Assembly: GCF_000006985.1 (NCBI RefSeq)
Contig: NC_002932.3
Location: 333,501 to 397,500, forward strand
Source: Chlorobaculum tepidum TLS
GTDB taxonomy: Bacteria; Bacteroidota; Chlorobiia; Chlorobiales; Chlorobiaceae
Direction: 5' to 3'
DNA length: 64,000 bases
In this document: positions 15,932 to 24,618 of the stretch, piece after piece
Layout: the number at the start of each line of letters is the position of its first letter
Numbering within the stretch: the first letter of the stretch is position 1
The notes under the pieces: model-generated
The model's database searches: none
What the model was told of the DNA's origin: nothing
What the model saw: only the letters and a program-made list of their open reading frames with translations
Program-made: the position numbers and the translations under genes

Positions 15932-18337
15932 ATGGTGAATATGGACGAAACGACAGTGACAGAATCGGTCTCCCTCTTCAGAAAGCTTGAGTTTGACAAG
16001 GTGGCCCGTCATGCGGCGGGGTTCTGCATTTCGGCGATGGGGAGCGATTTGCTGATGGAGATGGGGCTTCCCGACGAGTGCGAGCGGGAACTGGTGCGGG
16101 TGCTTGAGCTGAAGAACTTTCTGCTCGAAGGCGAGCCGCTGCCGTTTTCGCGCCTGCCCGACACGCGCTTTCTGCTCAGCAAGCTCGAAGTGCTCGACAG
16201 CTGGCTCAATGCCGCCGAGCTGCTCGATATTTTCTACCTGCTGCAAAGCTCCGCGCAGCTTCGCAAGTTCATGTTTACCAGCCGCGAGCGATTCCCGGCA
16301 CTGAACGAATTCACCATCCGCATCTGGCTCGAAAAGAGCATCCAGTATTCGATTTCGCAGGCCATCGACGAGCGGGCTGTGGTGCGCGATACGGCAAGCG
16401 ACGCGCTCTACGAAATCCGCAAAAAACTCGGCGAGGCGCGCGACGGATTGCGCCGCAAAATGGAGCGCATCCTGCGCCGCTGCCAGAACGAAGGGTGGCT
16501 GATGGAGGAGACCGTGGCGCTGAAAAACGGTCGGCAGGTGCTGCCGCTTCGGGTCGAGAACAAGCACCGGCTGCCCGGCTACATCCAGGACTACTCACAG
16601 ACCGGCCAGACGGTGTTCGTCGAACCCGCCGAAACGCTCGAAATCAGCAATCGCATCCAGGAACTCGAAATCGCCGAGCGGCGCGAGATCGAGCGCATTC
16701 TCAAGGCGCTCTCCGACGGCGTGCGGCAGGAGCTGGAGAATGTGCGCCATAACGAGCGAATCATGGCGGCGTTCGACTCGCTTTACGCACGGGCGCGGCT
16801 CGCCGTCGAGACCGGTTCGATGCTGCCGAAAATCTCGGCGGGGCGGCGGCTGAAGATCGTCAAGGGCTACCATCCGTGGCTCTTCATTTCGCACGGTTTC
16901 TCGAAGGAGAAAGTCTTTCCGCTCGACATGGAGCTTGACGAAAACGAACAGGTGCTGGTGATTTCGGGGCCGAACGCGGGCGGCAAGTCGGTGGCGATGA
17001 AGACCGTCGGGCTGCTGGTCTGCATGTTGCGCCACGGCTATCTCGTGCCGTGCAGCGAGAGTTCGGAGTTCCCGCTTTTCAACAGCATCTTCATCGAAAT
17101 CGGCGACGAGCAGTCGATCGAAAACGATCTCTCGACCTTCAGCTCGCACCTCTCGGCGATCCGCGACATCCTTGACCACGCGCAGCCCGACAGCCTCGTT
17201 TTGATCGACGAACTCTGCTCCGGCACCGACGTCGAGGAGGGGAGCGCCATCGCCCGCGCGGTGATTGAGGAGCTGCTTGAACGCGGCGTCAAGACCATCG
17301 TCACCACCCATCTCGGCGAGCTGAAGCTTTACGCCCACCGGCGCGAAGGGGTCGTCAACGGCGCGATGGAGTTCGACCGGCACGGCCTCGCGCCGACCTT
17401 TCGCTTCCTTAAAGGCGTGCCGGGCAACAGCTTCGCCTTTGCGATGATGCGGCGCATGGGCTTTTCGGATGAGATCGTCAACCGCGCAACAGGCTTTTTG
17501 ACGACCGGTCATACCGGCTTGGAGGAGATGATCGAGGATTTCCGGAAGTCTGCGGCGAGCAACCGCGAGCTGGAGAGGGAGCTGAGGCGCGAGCGGCTCG
17601 AAGCCGAATCGATTCGCTCGGCCTTGACCTTGCAGCGGGCCGAACTGCGCAAAAAAATGCAGGAGCTGAAGAGCAGGGGGTATCGCGATCTCGACCGCCA
17701 GCTCGAACAGGCGCGCAAGGAGATTCGCGATCTCGTGCGCGAGGTGAAGGAACATCCCGGCGACGATGCGACGCTGCACAAGGCGCGGACGAAGCTGGCC
17801 GGAATGAAGCGCGAGTTGGCGGTGAAGGGGGAGCAGGTCGAGCGCGAGGTCGCGCCGCAGGCCGACCTGAGCATCCGCCCCGGCGACACGGTTCGGATTG
17901 GCGACACCAACACCACCGGCGAGGTGGAGTCGATCCAGGGCGACTCGGCGGTGGTGCAATGCGGCAACTTCCGGCTTACCACGGCGTTGCGCGGGCTGAA
18001 GAAGATTTCCCGTGCCGGTGCGAAGAAGCTGCAAAAAGAGGCGGCGACGGGCGCGGCGGCGGGCAAGAGCTGGTCGGTCAAATCGTCAACGCTCGAATCG
18101 ACGCGGCTCGACCTGCGCGGCCTCACTGGTGACGAAGCGATTGCCGAGATCGGGCGTTTCATCGACGCGCTGGCGGTGCACCGGATGCCCTTCGGAACCA
18201 TTGTTCACGGCAAAGGTTCCGGCGCGTTGCGGCTGCGTACGGCAGAGTTTCTCAAGCAGCACTCGCGCGTCAAAAGCTTCCGCCTTGGCGACTGGCAGGA
18301 GGGCGGTGCGGGCGTGACCGTGGTCGAGATGCGCTGA
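15932..18337 (+). CDS. mutS2: Endonuclease MutS2
   Basis: About 801 residues from ATG at 15932 (a second ATG at 15941). The ATPase core has Walker A VISGPNAGGKSVAMKTVGLL, Walker B DSLVLIDELCSGTDVEEG and the switch TIVTTHLGELKLYA. A long coiled-coil follows (residues about 520-640, rich in E/R/L), then a KOW-like segment (GDTVRIGDTNTTGEVESI) and a C-terminal Smr nuclease domain with LDLRGLTGDEA and IVHGKGSGALR. MutS2 lacks the mismatch-binding domain of MutS; it suppresses recombination or rescues collided ribosomes. Monocistronic. Confidence 0.95.
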   Translation: MVNMDETTVTESVSLFRKLEFDKVARHAAGFCISAMGSDLLMEMGLPDECERELVRVLELKNFLLEGEPLPFSRLPDTRFLLSKLEVLDSWLNAAELLDIFYLLQSSAQLRKFMFTSRERFPALNEFTIRIWLEKSIQYSISQAIDERAVVRDTASDALYEIRKKLGEARDGLRRKMERILRRCQNEGWLMEETVALKNGRQVLPLRVENKHRLPGYIQDYSQTGQTVFVEPAETLEISNRIQELEIAERREIERILKALSDGVRQELENVRHNERIMAAFDSLYARARLAVETGSMLPKISAGRRLKIVKGYHPWLFISHGFSKEKVFPLDMELDENEQVLVISGPNAGGKSVAMKTVGLLVCMLRHGYLVPCSESSEFPLFNSIFIEIGDEQSIENDLSTFSSHLSAIRDILDHAQPDSLVLIDELCSGTDVEEGSAIARAVIEELLERGVKTIVTTHLGELKLYAHRREGVVNGAMEFDRHGLAPTFRFLKGVPGNSFAFAMMRRMGFSDEIVNRATGFLTTGHTGLEEMIEDFRKSAASNRELERELRRERLEAESIRSALTLQRAELRKKMQELKSRGYRDLDRQLEQARKEIRDLVREVKEHPGDDATLHKARTKLAGMKRELAVKGEQVEREVAPQADLSIRPGDTVRIGDTNTTGEVESIQGDSAVVQCGNFRLTTALRGLKKISRAGAKKLQKEAATGAAAGKSWSVKSSTLESTRLDLRGLTGDEAIAEIGRFIDALAVHRMPFGTIVHGKGSGALRLRTAEFLKQHSRVKSFRLGDWQEGGAGVTVVEMR

Positions 18338-18375
18338 GTGCGATCAACTCATTCGCCCGGCGTATTTCAGTCAGC

Positions 18376-18407
18376 TTTGACAAAATGTGCAGGATGAAGT
18401 ATCTTTT
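18376..18407 (+). promoter_or_regulatory. Candidate promoter of pgsA-pgpA
   Basis: TTTG at 18376-18379, 20-base spacer, TATCTTTT at 18400-18407, about 54 bases before the pgsA ATG. It fits the TTTG / TAnnTTT pattern described in the findings. Confidence 0.4.
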
Positions 18408-18460
18408 GCCCTTGCGAACGTTCGGATTGAGGAGGCATCGACTTCAATTTCATCATCAAC

Positions 18461-19057
18461 ATGACTTTTTCCAATCAGCTTACCATTCTGAGAATCATTC
18501 TCGTGCCGGTTTTCGTGCTGCTGCTCATGCAGGATAGCGCGTGGTACAGGCTGTTGGGGGTCATTGTCTTCGTAACGGCTTCTCTCACCGATATTTACGA
18601 TGGCTACCACGCCCGTAAGTACGGCGAGGTGACGCGGCTCGGAGCGTTTCTTGATCCGCTGGCCGACAAGTTGCTCATCACTACGGCATTTCTTTTCTAT
18701 GTATGGGAAGGCTATCTGGCGCTCTGGATGGTGTTGCTCGTGGCTGCCCGTGACATCGTGGTGACGGGGCTGCGCGTCTATGCGGAGCACATCGACCATC
18801 CTGTGGTGACCAGCAAGGAGGCCAAGTACAAAACCTTCGCGCAGAACCTGTTCGCCTATGTTATCATGCTTTTCATCCTGCTGAAGGAGAAGAGCTTTTT
18901 CGGCCCGAAGATGGCGGCTTTCATGGAGGTGATTCTCCATTCGCCCTGGCTTGGTTACGCGATGTTCGCCATTACGCTGTTTACGGTCTGGACTGGGGTT
19001 TCCTACCTCATCAGCAACAGGCGCCTCATCTTCCGGAATTCTGCGGGAGGGCGCTGA
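18461..19057 (+). CDS. pgsA: CDP-diacylglycerol--glycerol-3-phosphate 3-phosphatidyltransferase
   Basis: 198 residues, four to six membrane helices. The CDP-alcohol phosphotransferase signature is complete: DIYDGYHARKYGEVTRLGAF followed by LDPLADKLL (DG-x2-AR-x8-G-x3-D-x3-D). It forms phosphatidylglycerol phosphate in the inner membrane. The next gene, 5 bases downstream, encodes the matching phosphatase, so the pair completes phosphatidylglycerol synthesis. Confidence 0.95.
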   Translation: MTFSNQLTILRIILVPVFVLLLMQDSAWYRLLGVIVFVTASLTDIYDGYHARKYGEVTRLGAFLDPLADKLLITTAFLFYVWEGYLALWMVLLVAARDIVVTGLRVYAEHIDHPVVTSKEAKYKTFAQNLFAYVIMLFILLKEKSFFGPKMAAFMEVILHSPWLGYAMFAITLFTVWTGVSYLISNRRLIFRNSAGGR

Positions 19058-19061
19058 AGCC

Positions 19062-19538
19062 ATGCGGCAATGGCTCGGCAGAATCTTCGGGAGCGCCTTT
19101 GGTATTGGGTATGTGCCGTTTGCGCCGGGCACCTTCGCCAGCGGAGCCGCCGCGCTGCTCTATCTTTATATCCCTACAATTCGTGAATTGCCGTTGCTCG
19201 CTTTGCTGATCGCGCTTTCGATTGTGCTTGGCGTGTGGGCTGGCGGGGCCATGGAAAAGGAGTATGGTGAGGATCCTTCGCAGGCGGTGATCGACGAGGT
19301 TGCCGGGCAATGGATTTCGCTGTTTGCCATTCCATTTTCACCGCTTGCCGTGTTGCTTGCGTTCATCTTCTTCCGGCTCTTCGACGTACTCAAGCCGGGC
19401 ATTGTCGATCGTGCCCAGCACCTCCCCGGCGGCTGGGGCATCATGGCCGACGACGTGCTGGCCGGAATTCTGGCCAACCTGTTACTTCGTCTCGTGATGC
19501 TTGCCCTTCCGATGCTGCCTTACGGCTTATCCTTGTAA
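19062..19538 (+). CDS. pgpA: Phosphatidylglycerophosphatase A
   Basis: 158 residues from ATG at 19062; upstream residues of the same open frame are shadow of pgsA. PgpA signatures are GIGYVPFAPGTFASGAAALL, DPSQAVIDEVAGQWISL (the acidic metal-binding helix) and FRLFDVLKPGIVDRAQHLPGG followed by MADDVLAG. It dephosphorylates phosphatidylglycerol phosphate. Its last 19 bases overlap the convergent dxs gene. Confidence 0.95.
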   Translation: MRQWLGRIFGSAFGIGYVPFAPGTFASGAAALLYLYIPTIRELPLLALLIALSIVLGVWAGGAMEKEYGEDPSQAVIDEVAGQWISLFAIPFSPLAVLLAFIFFRLFDVLKPGIVDRAQHLPGGWGIMADDVLAGILANLLLRLVMLALPMLPYGLSL

Positions 19539-21454
19539 AACTCCAGAATCTTTCCCGACAGACTTTCGGCGTCGAGGCCGACTTCACGGTACAGCTCATC
19601 CATGCTGCCGTGGGTGACGAAGGCATCGGGCAGGCCGAACGAAATGCATTTGATTCCGGGATGGGCGTGGTGCAGATAGTTGACCACGTTGCTGCCGAAG
19701 CCGCCGATGATGCTGTTCTCCTCGATGGTGACGATGTGCGTACAGCGTGATGCCGCCATGTCGATTATCTCGGTGTCGAGCGGCTTGAGGAAGCGCATGT
19801 CGCACACCAGCGGATCGAGGCCTGCCGCTTCAAGCAGTGCAGCGGTTTCGAGCGCGCGGTTGCTCATGGTGCCGATGCCAAGCAGCGCCACCGATTTGCC
19901 ATCCCGCAGAATTCGCCCCCTGCCGACCGGAACAGGCGTGAACTCCTTGTGCAGCGTCGCGCCGCTGCCGCTGCCTCGAGGATAGCGGATCGCCACCGGG
20001 CCTTTGATATCGTACAGTGCCGTGTAGAGCATGTTTCGCAGCTCCTGTTCGTCGCCGGGGGCCATGATGGTCAAATTCGGCACGACGTTGAGGTACGACA
20101 GGTCGAACGCGCCATGGTGGGTCGGGCCATCCTCGCCGACCAGGCCAGCGCGGTCGATGGCGAACACCACGTGCAGGTTTTGCAGCGCCACGTCGTGGAT
20201 GAGCTGGTCGTAGGCGCGTTGCAAAAAGGTGGAATAAACGGCGAATACCGGTTTGAAGCCGCCGCAGGCGAGTCCTGCTGCGAAGGTGACAGCGTGCTGC
20301 TCGGCGATGCCCACGTCGAAGCATCTCGACGGAATAGCCTGCTGGAACAGGTCGAGCGAGGTGCCGCTCGGCATGGCTGCCGTGATCGCCGTGATGGTCG
20401 GGTCTTTCAGCGCCAGCTCGACCAGCGCTTCGCCGAACACCTCCTGATACTTCGGCTTGGCCGGTTTGCCGGGAGCCTTGACGTTCTTGCCTGTCTCGAT
20501 GTCAAAGCCTCCAACACTGGCGTGCCACTTGGGCTGGTTCTCCTCGGCGGGCTTGAACCCCTTGCCCTTGGTGGTAATGACGTGTAGCAGCTTGGGGTGG
20601 TGGAGCTGGCGCATTTCGCGGAGCGCCTTGATGAGCTGCTCCATGTTGTGGCCGTCGATGGGGCCGAAGTAGCGGAAACCGAGCGCCTCGAAATACGCGC
20701 CGGGCGTGAAGGCGGCCTTGATGCCATCCTCGATGCGGTGCACGGCGGTTTTGGCTGTTTCGCCTATTTCGTTGTGCAGCAGGGAGAGGCTGTCCCATAC
20801 AAACTTGCGCAAGCGGTTGTAGGTTTTGTTCAGGGTGAGGTTGACCAGATAGTTCTTCAAGCCTCCGGTGCTTGGCGAAATCGCCATCTGGTTGTCGTTG
20901 AGGATGACCAGTACGTCGGACTTCGTATCGCCGAGATGGTTCATCGCCTCGAAGGCCATGCCGCCTGTCAGGCTGCCGTCGCCGATGATCGCCACTACCT
21001 TCTCCTTTCGTCCGGCAAGGTCTCGTGCTGCCGCCAGTCCTGCCGCCGCCGAGATCGAGGTCGAGGCGTGGCCGGTGCCGAAGGCGTCGTGCGGGCTTTC
21101 GCTGCGCTTCGGGAAGCCCGCCAGGCCGTGGTAGCGGCGGTTGGTCTCCATCTGCGCCAGCCGCCCGGTGAGGATTTTGTGCACGTACGCTTGATGGCCC
21201 ACGTCCCAGATGATCCGGTCGGTCGGGCTCTGGTAGACGTAGTGCAGCGCCACGGTCAGCTCCACGACTCCGAGGCTCGAACCGAAGTGTCCCCCGTTCT
21301 GCGACACCAGCTCGATCACCTTTTTCCGGCACTCGGCAGCCACCAGTTCGAGTTCGTGAAGACTCAGTTTCTTGAGGTCGGCGGGAGAGTGGATGGACGA
21401 AAGCAGTGGATAGGCCTGCGAAATCATAGCCGGAGCGGAGACGAGGTCTGCCAT
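19520..21454 (-). CDS. dxs: 1-deoxy-D-xylulose-5-phosphate synthase
   Basis: 644 residues. Thiamine-diphosphate features are clear: GHFGSSLGVVELTVALHYVY, WDVGHQAYVHKILTGR, the GDGSLTGGMAFEAMNHLG diphosphate motif, and the transketolase pyrimidine domain AEQHAVTFAAGLA with DRAGLVGEDGPTHHG. It condenses pyruvate and glyceraldehyde 3-phosphate, feeding isoprenoids (carotenoids, chlorophyll tails, quinones) and PLP. A TACTTTCA element lies at 21478-21485 on the minus strand, about 24 bases before the ATG. It is a late-diverging overlap with pgpA at the 3' end. Confidence 0.97.
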   Translation of the reverse strand: MADLVSAPAMISQAYPLLSSIHSPADLKKLSLHELELVAAECRKKVIELVSQNGGHFGSSLGVVELTVALHYVYQSPTDRIIWDVGHQAYVHKILTGRLAQMETNRRYHGLAGFPKRSESPHDAFGTGHASTSISAAAGLAAARDLAGRKEKVVAIIGDGSLTGGMAFEAMNHLGDTKSDVLVILNDNQMAISPSTGGLKNYLVNLTLNKTYNRLRKFVWDSLSLLHNEIGETAKTAVHRIEDGIKAAFTPGAYFEALGFRYFGPIDGHNMEQLIKALREMRQLHHPKLLHVITTKGKGFKPAEENQPKWHASVGGFDIETGKNVKAPGKPAKPKYQEVFGEALVELALKDPTITAITAAMPSGTSLDLFQQAIPSRCFDVGIAEQHAVTFAAGLACGGFKPVFAVYSTFLQRAYDQLIHDVALQNLHVVFAIDRAGLVGEDGPTHHGAFDLSYLNVVPNLTIMAPGDEQELRNMLYTALYDIKGPVAIRYPRGSGSGATLHKEFTPVPVGRGRILRDGKSVALLGIGTMSNRALETAALLEAAGLDPLVCDMRFLKPLDTEIIDMAASRCTHIVTIEENSIIGGFGSNVVNYLHHAHPGIKCISFGLPDAFVTHGSMDELYREVGLDAESLSGKILEFYKDKP

Positions 21455-21681
21455 AGGTTAGGGGGATGATGTTCAGATGAAAGTACGTTTTTTTTCTAAC
21501 CTCCCGGATCAGCCTACCGTTCCGGGATGGGGGGATTTCCTTGTTCTGAATCGAGATCGAAATCGGGATTTGGTAGAAATGAAATAAAGAGATTTTTTCC
21601 GTAGCCCATCTCCGTGGTTGCCTGATTGGACTGGTGAATCCGCAACCGTGTCGGCAAACCGGGATCTGCCAACATGGTTCT

Positions 21682-21711
21682 GGGGCGACCGCAAGGGTTC
21701 GCCCCTACATT
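21682..21711 (-). repeat. Small palindromic repeat (TGTAGGGGCGA type)
   Basis: GGGGCGA (21682-21688) pairs with TCGCCCC (21699-21705); on the minus strand it reads TGTAGGGGCGAACCCTTGCG. This lead-in matches the palindrome at 12224-12249. Confidence 0.6.
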
Positions 21712-21751
21712 TTGTTCCATGTTGCGCATGATCAAAATAATCGGTTGCACA

Positions 21752-21871
21752 AGATATTGGGCTGAAGCCGAGTGGAGAGATGGGGGAAAATTAACCCCGG
21801 TTTGAAAACCGGGGCAATAGGGTACATGTAAGAGGTCGAATGTCCGTCTGGTTAAAAAAACCGACTGAATG
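21752..21871 (+). repeat. Dispersed palindromic repeat, copy 2
   Basis: Same block order as copy 1 at 4324-4438: AGATATTGGGCTGAAGCC, variable spacer, CCCCGGTTTGAAAACCGGGG hairpin ending in CAAT, then GAATGTCCG, a second GGTTaaaaaaaACC hairpin and GAATG. The stems keep pairing although the bases differ between copies (compensating changes). Confidence 0.8.
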
Positions 21872-21916
21872 GAAAAGCGGCTCGTTGAGAAGAGGGGACT
21901 TGGTCAATAAGCCCGT

Positions 21917-21981
21917 GACAATTGCCCTGGACTTTAGTCCGGGGTCAAGCATCTGCTAAAAAATCCGGGCTTCAGCCCAAT
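21917..21981 (-). repeat. Dispersed palindromic repeat, copy 3 (inverted, first half only)
   Basis: On the minus strand it reads ATTGGGCTGAAGCCCGG, a spacer, then CCCCGGACTAAAGTCCAGGG and CAAT. It lacks the second hairpin of copies 1 and 2 and faces copy 2 tail to tail about 45 bases away. The remaining gap between dxs and the YjbQ gene (21455-22018) holds no gene. Confidence 0.75.
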
Positions 21982-22018
21982 TCTTCATATCCTGAGCGAC
22001 CCTGCGGTTTCGTCCCTT

Positions 22019-22444
22019 TTATTCCCCCTGGATATGCACCAGCACTTCGCGTTTTGGGCGCGGACCATCAAGTTCAATGAAAAAGATCGACTGCCATTTG
22101 CCGAGCATGAGCTGGCCTTCGGAGAACGGAATCGTTTCGGAGCTGTTCATGAAAAGTCCCAGCAGGTGCGAGTGGGCGTTGTCGCGGCCATCAATGGTTT
22201 CGATGTTGTGCAGCCAGTCGCCATCTTTCGGGATGAAGCGCTTCAGCCAGGTGGTCATGTCTTGCATGAGCCGCTCCTCCCGCTCGTTGATGTTGAGGCA
22301 GGCCGTGGTGTGGCGGCTGAGCAGCGTGACGGTGCCCTGTTGCAGACCGGATTCTTCGAGCGCCGAACGCACATCGGCGGTGATGTCGATAATGTCGATT
22401 GGCCGCGTTGTCTGGCAGGTGATGGTGGCGGTATGGTAGTTCAT
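22019..22444 (-). CDS. YjbQ/UPF0047 family protein (secondary thiamine-phosphate synthase family)
   Basis: 141 residues. Family blocks are visible: GTVTLLSRHTTACLNINERE, DNAHSHLLGLFMNSSETIPF and GKWQSIFFIELDGPRPKREV; the conserved His of NAHSH and Cys of TACLNI are present. Members show weak thiamine-phosphate synthase activity, but the true role is not settled. Starts MNYHTATITCQ. About 50 bases after the GH13 gene on the same strand, so it may be co-transcribed with it. Confidence 0.85.
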   Translation of the reverse strand: MNYHTATITCQTTRPIDIIDITADVRSALEESGLQQGTVTLLSRHTTACLNINEREERLMQDMTTWLKRFIPKDGDWLHNIETIDGRDNAHSHLLGLFMNSSETIPFSEGQLMLGKWQSIFFIELDGPRPKREVLVHIQGE

Positions 22445-22492
22445 GGATGCGTGTGCGAAAATGTGGTGGTGAAAAACGCCGGTTGAACTGCG

Positions 22493-23944
22493 TCAGCTGT
22501 TTTTGGCTATGAGCAGCACTCCTTCGTGGGGCGCGAGGCGGATGCTCAGGGTCGAATCGTGCAGATGAAGTTCATGAGGATGTTCCGGAAATCGGGTTGA
22601 CAAGGCGGTGATTGCCGAGTCGCCAAGCCCCGCGAGCGCTGGATGGCTGAATTGCGTGTCGATGCCGGTAGCCGAGAAGTTGGCGAGAATGAAGGCGTAA
22701 ACGTCCGGAATCGTCCGGCAGTAGCCGAAACAGAGCGACTGGCCATTCGTGTTCAGTTCGAGCCATTCGGTATGCCCCTCCTGAATCACGGCCTCACGGC
22801 GGAATTCGAACAGTTTGAGGTACAGATGCAAAAGCGCCTTGTCTGAAGGCTCTTTTGAATGGCGGATGAGCTGCACGGGAATTTTCTTTTTCAAGCCGAG
22901 CATCTGCCCCTGGTGGATCAGGTTCATGCCGGGCGAGGTGAGCATCACCAGCGCCGCGACCGCGTGGTTCGGGCCGAAGCGCTCCGAGGCGCGAACCTCG
23001 TCGTGGTTCTCGATGAACCGGCACAGCTTCTGCTGATACTCCCAGTCGGCGAGCAGGTGGCCCTTGAGTTTCGGCACATTGACCGGCGAGGCGCCGAGGT
23101 AGTCGTAAAACGGTTTGTCATAGGTGAAATCGAACCCCAGCTGCTGCAATTCCGACTCGCGGTTCCAGTACGATTCGGCAAGAAAGAGAAACTTCGGGTG
23201 CTTGTGCCGGATCGCCTCGATCGCTTTCGGCCAGAACTCCTCGCTCATCTTTCCGGCCAGATTCTGCCAGGTGGTGTTGAACACATCCTTCAGGATCAGC
23301 ATCGCCACATCGCAGCGCACGCCATCGCACAGGTCGCTGATGTGCGACAGGTTGTGGATCATCATTTCGTGCGTGGCCGGATTGGCGTAGTTGAGCTGCA
23401 GGGTGTCGGTCCAGGGCGGGAAGTACGGGTCTTTGCCGTGCGCGAGATATTTGCCTTTGGTGTATTCGAAGCAGGATGAGGGATCGTGGCACTGCTCGTG
23501 CCTCGAAATGGTGACGAAATATTCGGGATGCTCCGGCAGCCAGCGGTTGTCGAGTGCCATGTGGTTCGGCACGAAATCGAGGATCAGCTTGATGCCCATG
23601 TCGGCCAGGCGTTTGCGGAACGCCACGAGCGCCTCCTGACCGCCGATGACCTTGCTGACTTCGTAAGCCGGAATGGAGTAGGGGGAGCTGACAATATCCT
23701 CGGCTTGCAGATCCTTGAGATAATCGAGCAACTCCGAGCGAAGCCCCCGATGCGAAGCCGCGATAGCCGCGCTGTAGCGGCTCGGTCTCCACACGCCCAT
23801 GAGCCAGACATGGGTGAACTTCCCGTCGCGAAGAATCTGCAACTCCTCATCGGGCACCTCTTCAAGGGTGATAGGGTGCCCAAGCCTCGCCGAAATCTCT
23901 TTCAGCCAGACTCGCGTATTGATTTCATAAACCAGAGGAAACAT
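22493..23944 (-). CDS. GH13 alpha-amylase family glycoside hydrolase
   Basis: 483 residues with no signal peptide, so cytoplasmic. The conserved regions of the GH13 barrel are visible in order: LILDFVPNHMALDN (region I), GVRCDVAMLI (region II, nucleophile Asp), FLFLAESYW (region III, acid Glu) and FIENHDEVRASE (region IV, transition-state Asp). It probably acts on the cell's own glycogen or maltodextrins; the exact specificity (amylase, glucanotransferase, or GlgE-like) cannot be read from the motifs. Starts MFPLVYEINTRVWL. Confidence 0.85.
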   Translation of the reverse strand: MFPLVYEINTRVWLKEISARLGHPITLEEVPDEELQILRDGKFTHVWLMGVWRPSRYSAAIAASHRGLRSELLDYLKDLQAEDIVSSPYSIPAYEVSKVIGGQEALVAFRKRLADMGIKLILDFVPNHMALDNRWLPEHPEYFVTISRHEQCHDPSSCFEYTKGKYLAHGKDPYFPPWTDTLQLNYANPATHEMMIHNLSHISDLCDGVRCDVAMLILKDVFNTTWQNLAGKMSEEFWPKAIEAIRHKHPKFLFLAESYWNRESELQQLGFDFTYDKPFYDYLGASPVNVPKLKGHLLADWEYQQKLCRFIENHDEVRASERFGPNHAVAALVMLTSPGMNLIHQGQMLGLKKKIPVQLIRHSKEPSDKALLHLYLKLFEFRREAVIQEGHTEWLELNTNGQSLCFGYCRTIPDVYAFILANFSATGIDTQFSHPALAGLGDSAITALSTRFPEHPHELHLHDSTLSIRLAPHEGVLLIAKNS

Positions 23945-24189
23945 GCCTGTACCAGTTGAGCGGAGGCGGCCAGTGTCGAGGCCGGAAATTTCGGATGCCT
24001 AATATAGCAAGGAAATAGCAAAAGATAGGGCGCGAGCAGAGGTTTTACAGTTTCCGGACATGACCCGCGTGCAACTCTGGGATGGATGGCGCGGTTGAAA
24101 ATTACGCAAAGGCAATGCAGCACTCCAGTGACATCACCAGCGGGGCGATCTGGGCCTAGTCTGCGGAACACAAGACAGGAGAACATATC

Positions 24190-24525
24190 ATGACACAGCT
24201 CGAAAACAAGCATTGCGTGCCCTGCGAGGGGACGGCAGCTCCGATGGCTTCGGAAGAGCTTCAGCGGCAACTCTCCTCTCTGCCAGAGTGGACACTGGTC
24301 GATGACTCCGGCACCTCGAAACTGGTCAGGGTTTTCACGTTTAAGGATTTCCAGTCGGCGCTCGACTTTACCAACCGGGTTGGCCAGCTCGCCGAAGCCG
24401 AGGGGCACCATCCGGCGCTTCTGACCGAATGGGGCAAAGTGACCGTCTCGTGGTGGACGCACGCCATCGGAGGCATCCACCTGAACGACGTCATCATGGC
24501 GACGAAGACCGAAAAGCTGGTTTGA
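24190..24525 (+). CDS. phhB: 4a-hydroxytetrahydrobiopterin dehydratase (pterin carbinolamine dehydratase)
   Basis: 111 residues. Signature [20 protein letters not shown] followed by [16 protein letters not shown] gives the His-His-Pro and Trp-Thr-His active site. The enzyme dehydrates 4a-hydroxy-tetrahydropterin. No aromatic amino acid hydroxylase is in the window, so the physiological substrate here is not apparent. AGGAGA lies about 7 bases upstream of the ATG. Monocistronic. Confidence 0.9.
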   Translation: MTQLENKHCVPCEGTAAPMASEELQRQLSSLPEWTLVDDSGTSKLVRVFTFKDFQSALDFTNRVGQLAEAEGHHPALLTEWGKVTVSWWTHAIGGIHLNDVIMATKTEKLV

Positions 24526-24618
24526 GGACGTTTTTTTCTAATGTCAGCGTTGGTATTCGAGTCCGGATGTGCGAAATTCTTCTGAGCTTTGTGATGGCTT
24601 GCCGATCCCCAGCCGGGA

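Noticed and set aside
16595-18034. Long open frame (479 codons) antisense to mutS2
   Set aside because: No recognisable motif and a composition typical of antisense shadows; mutS2 has all its domains on the plus strand.
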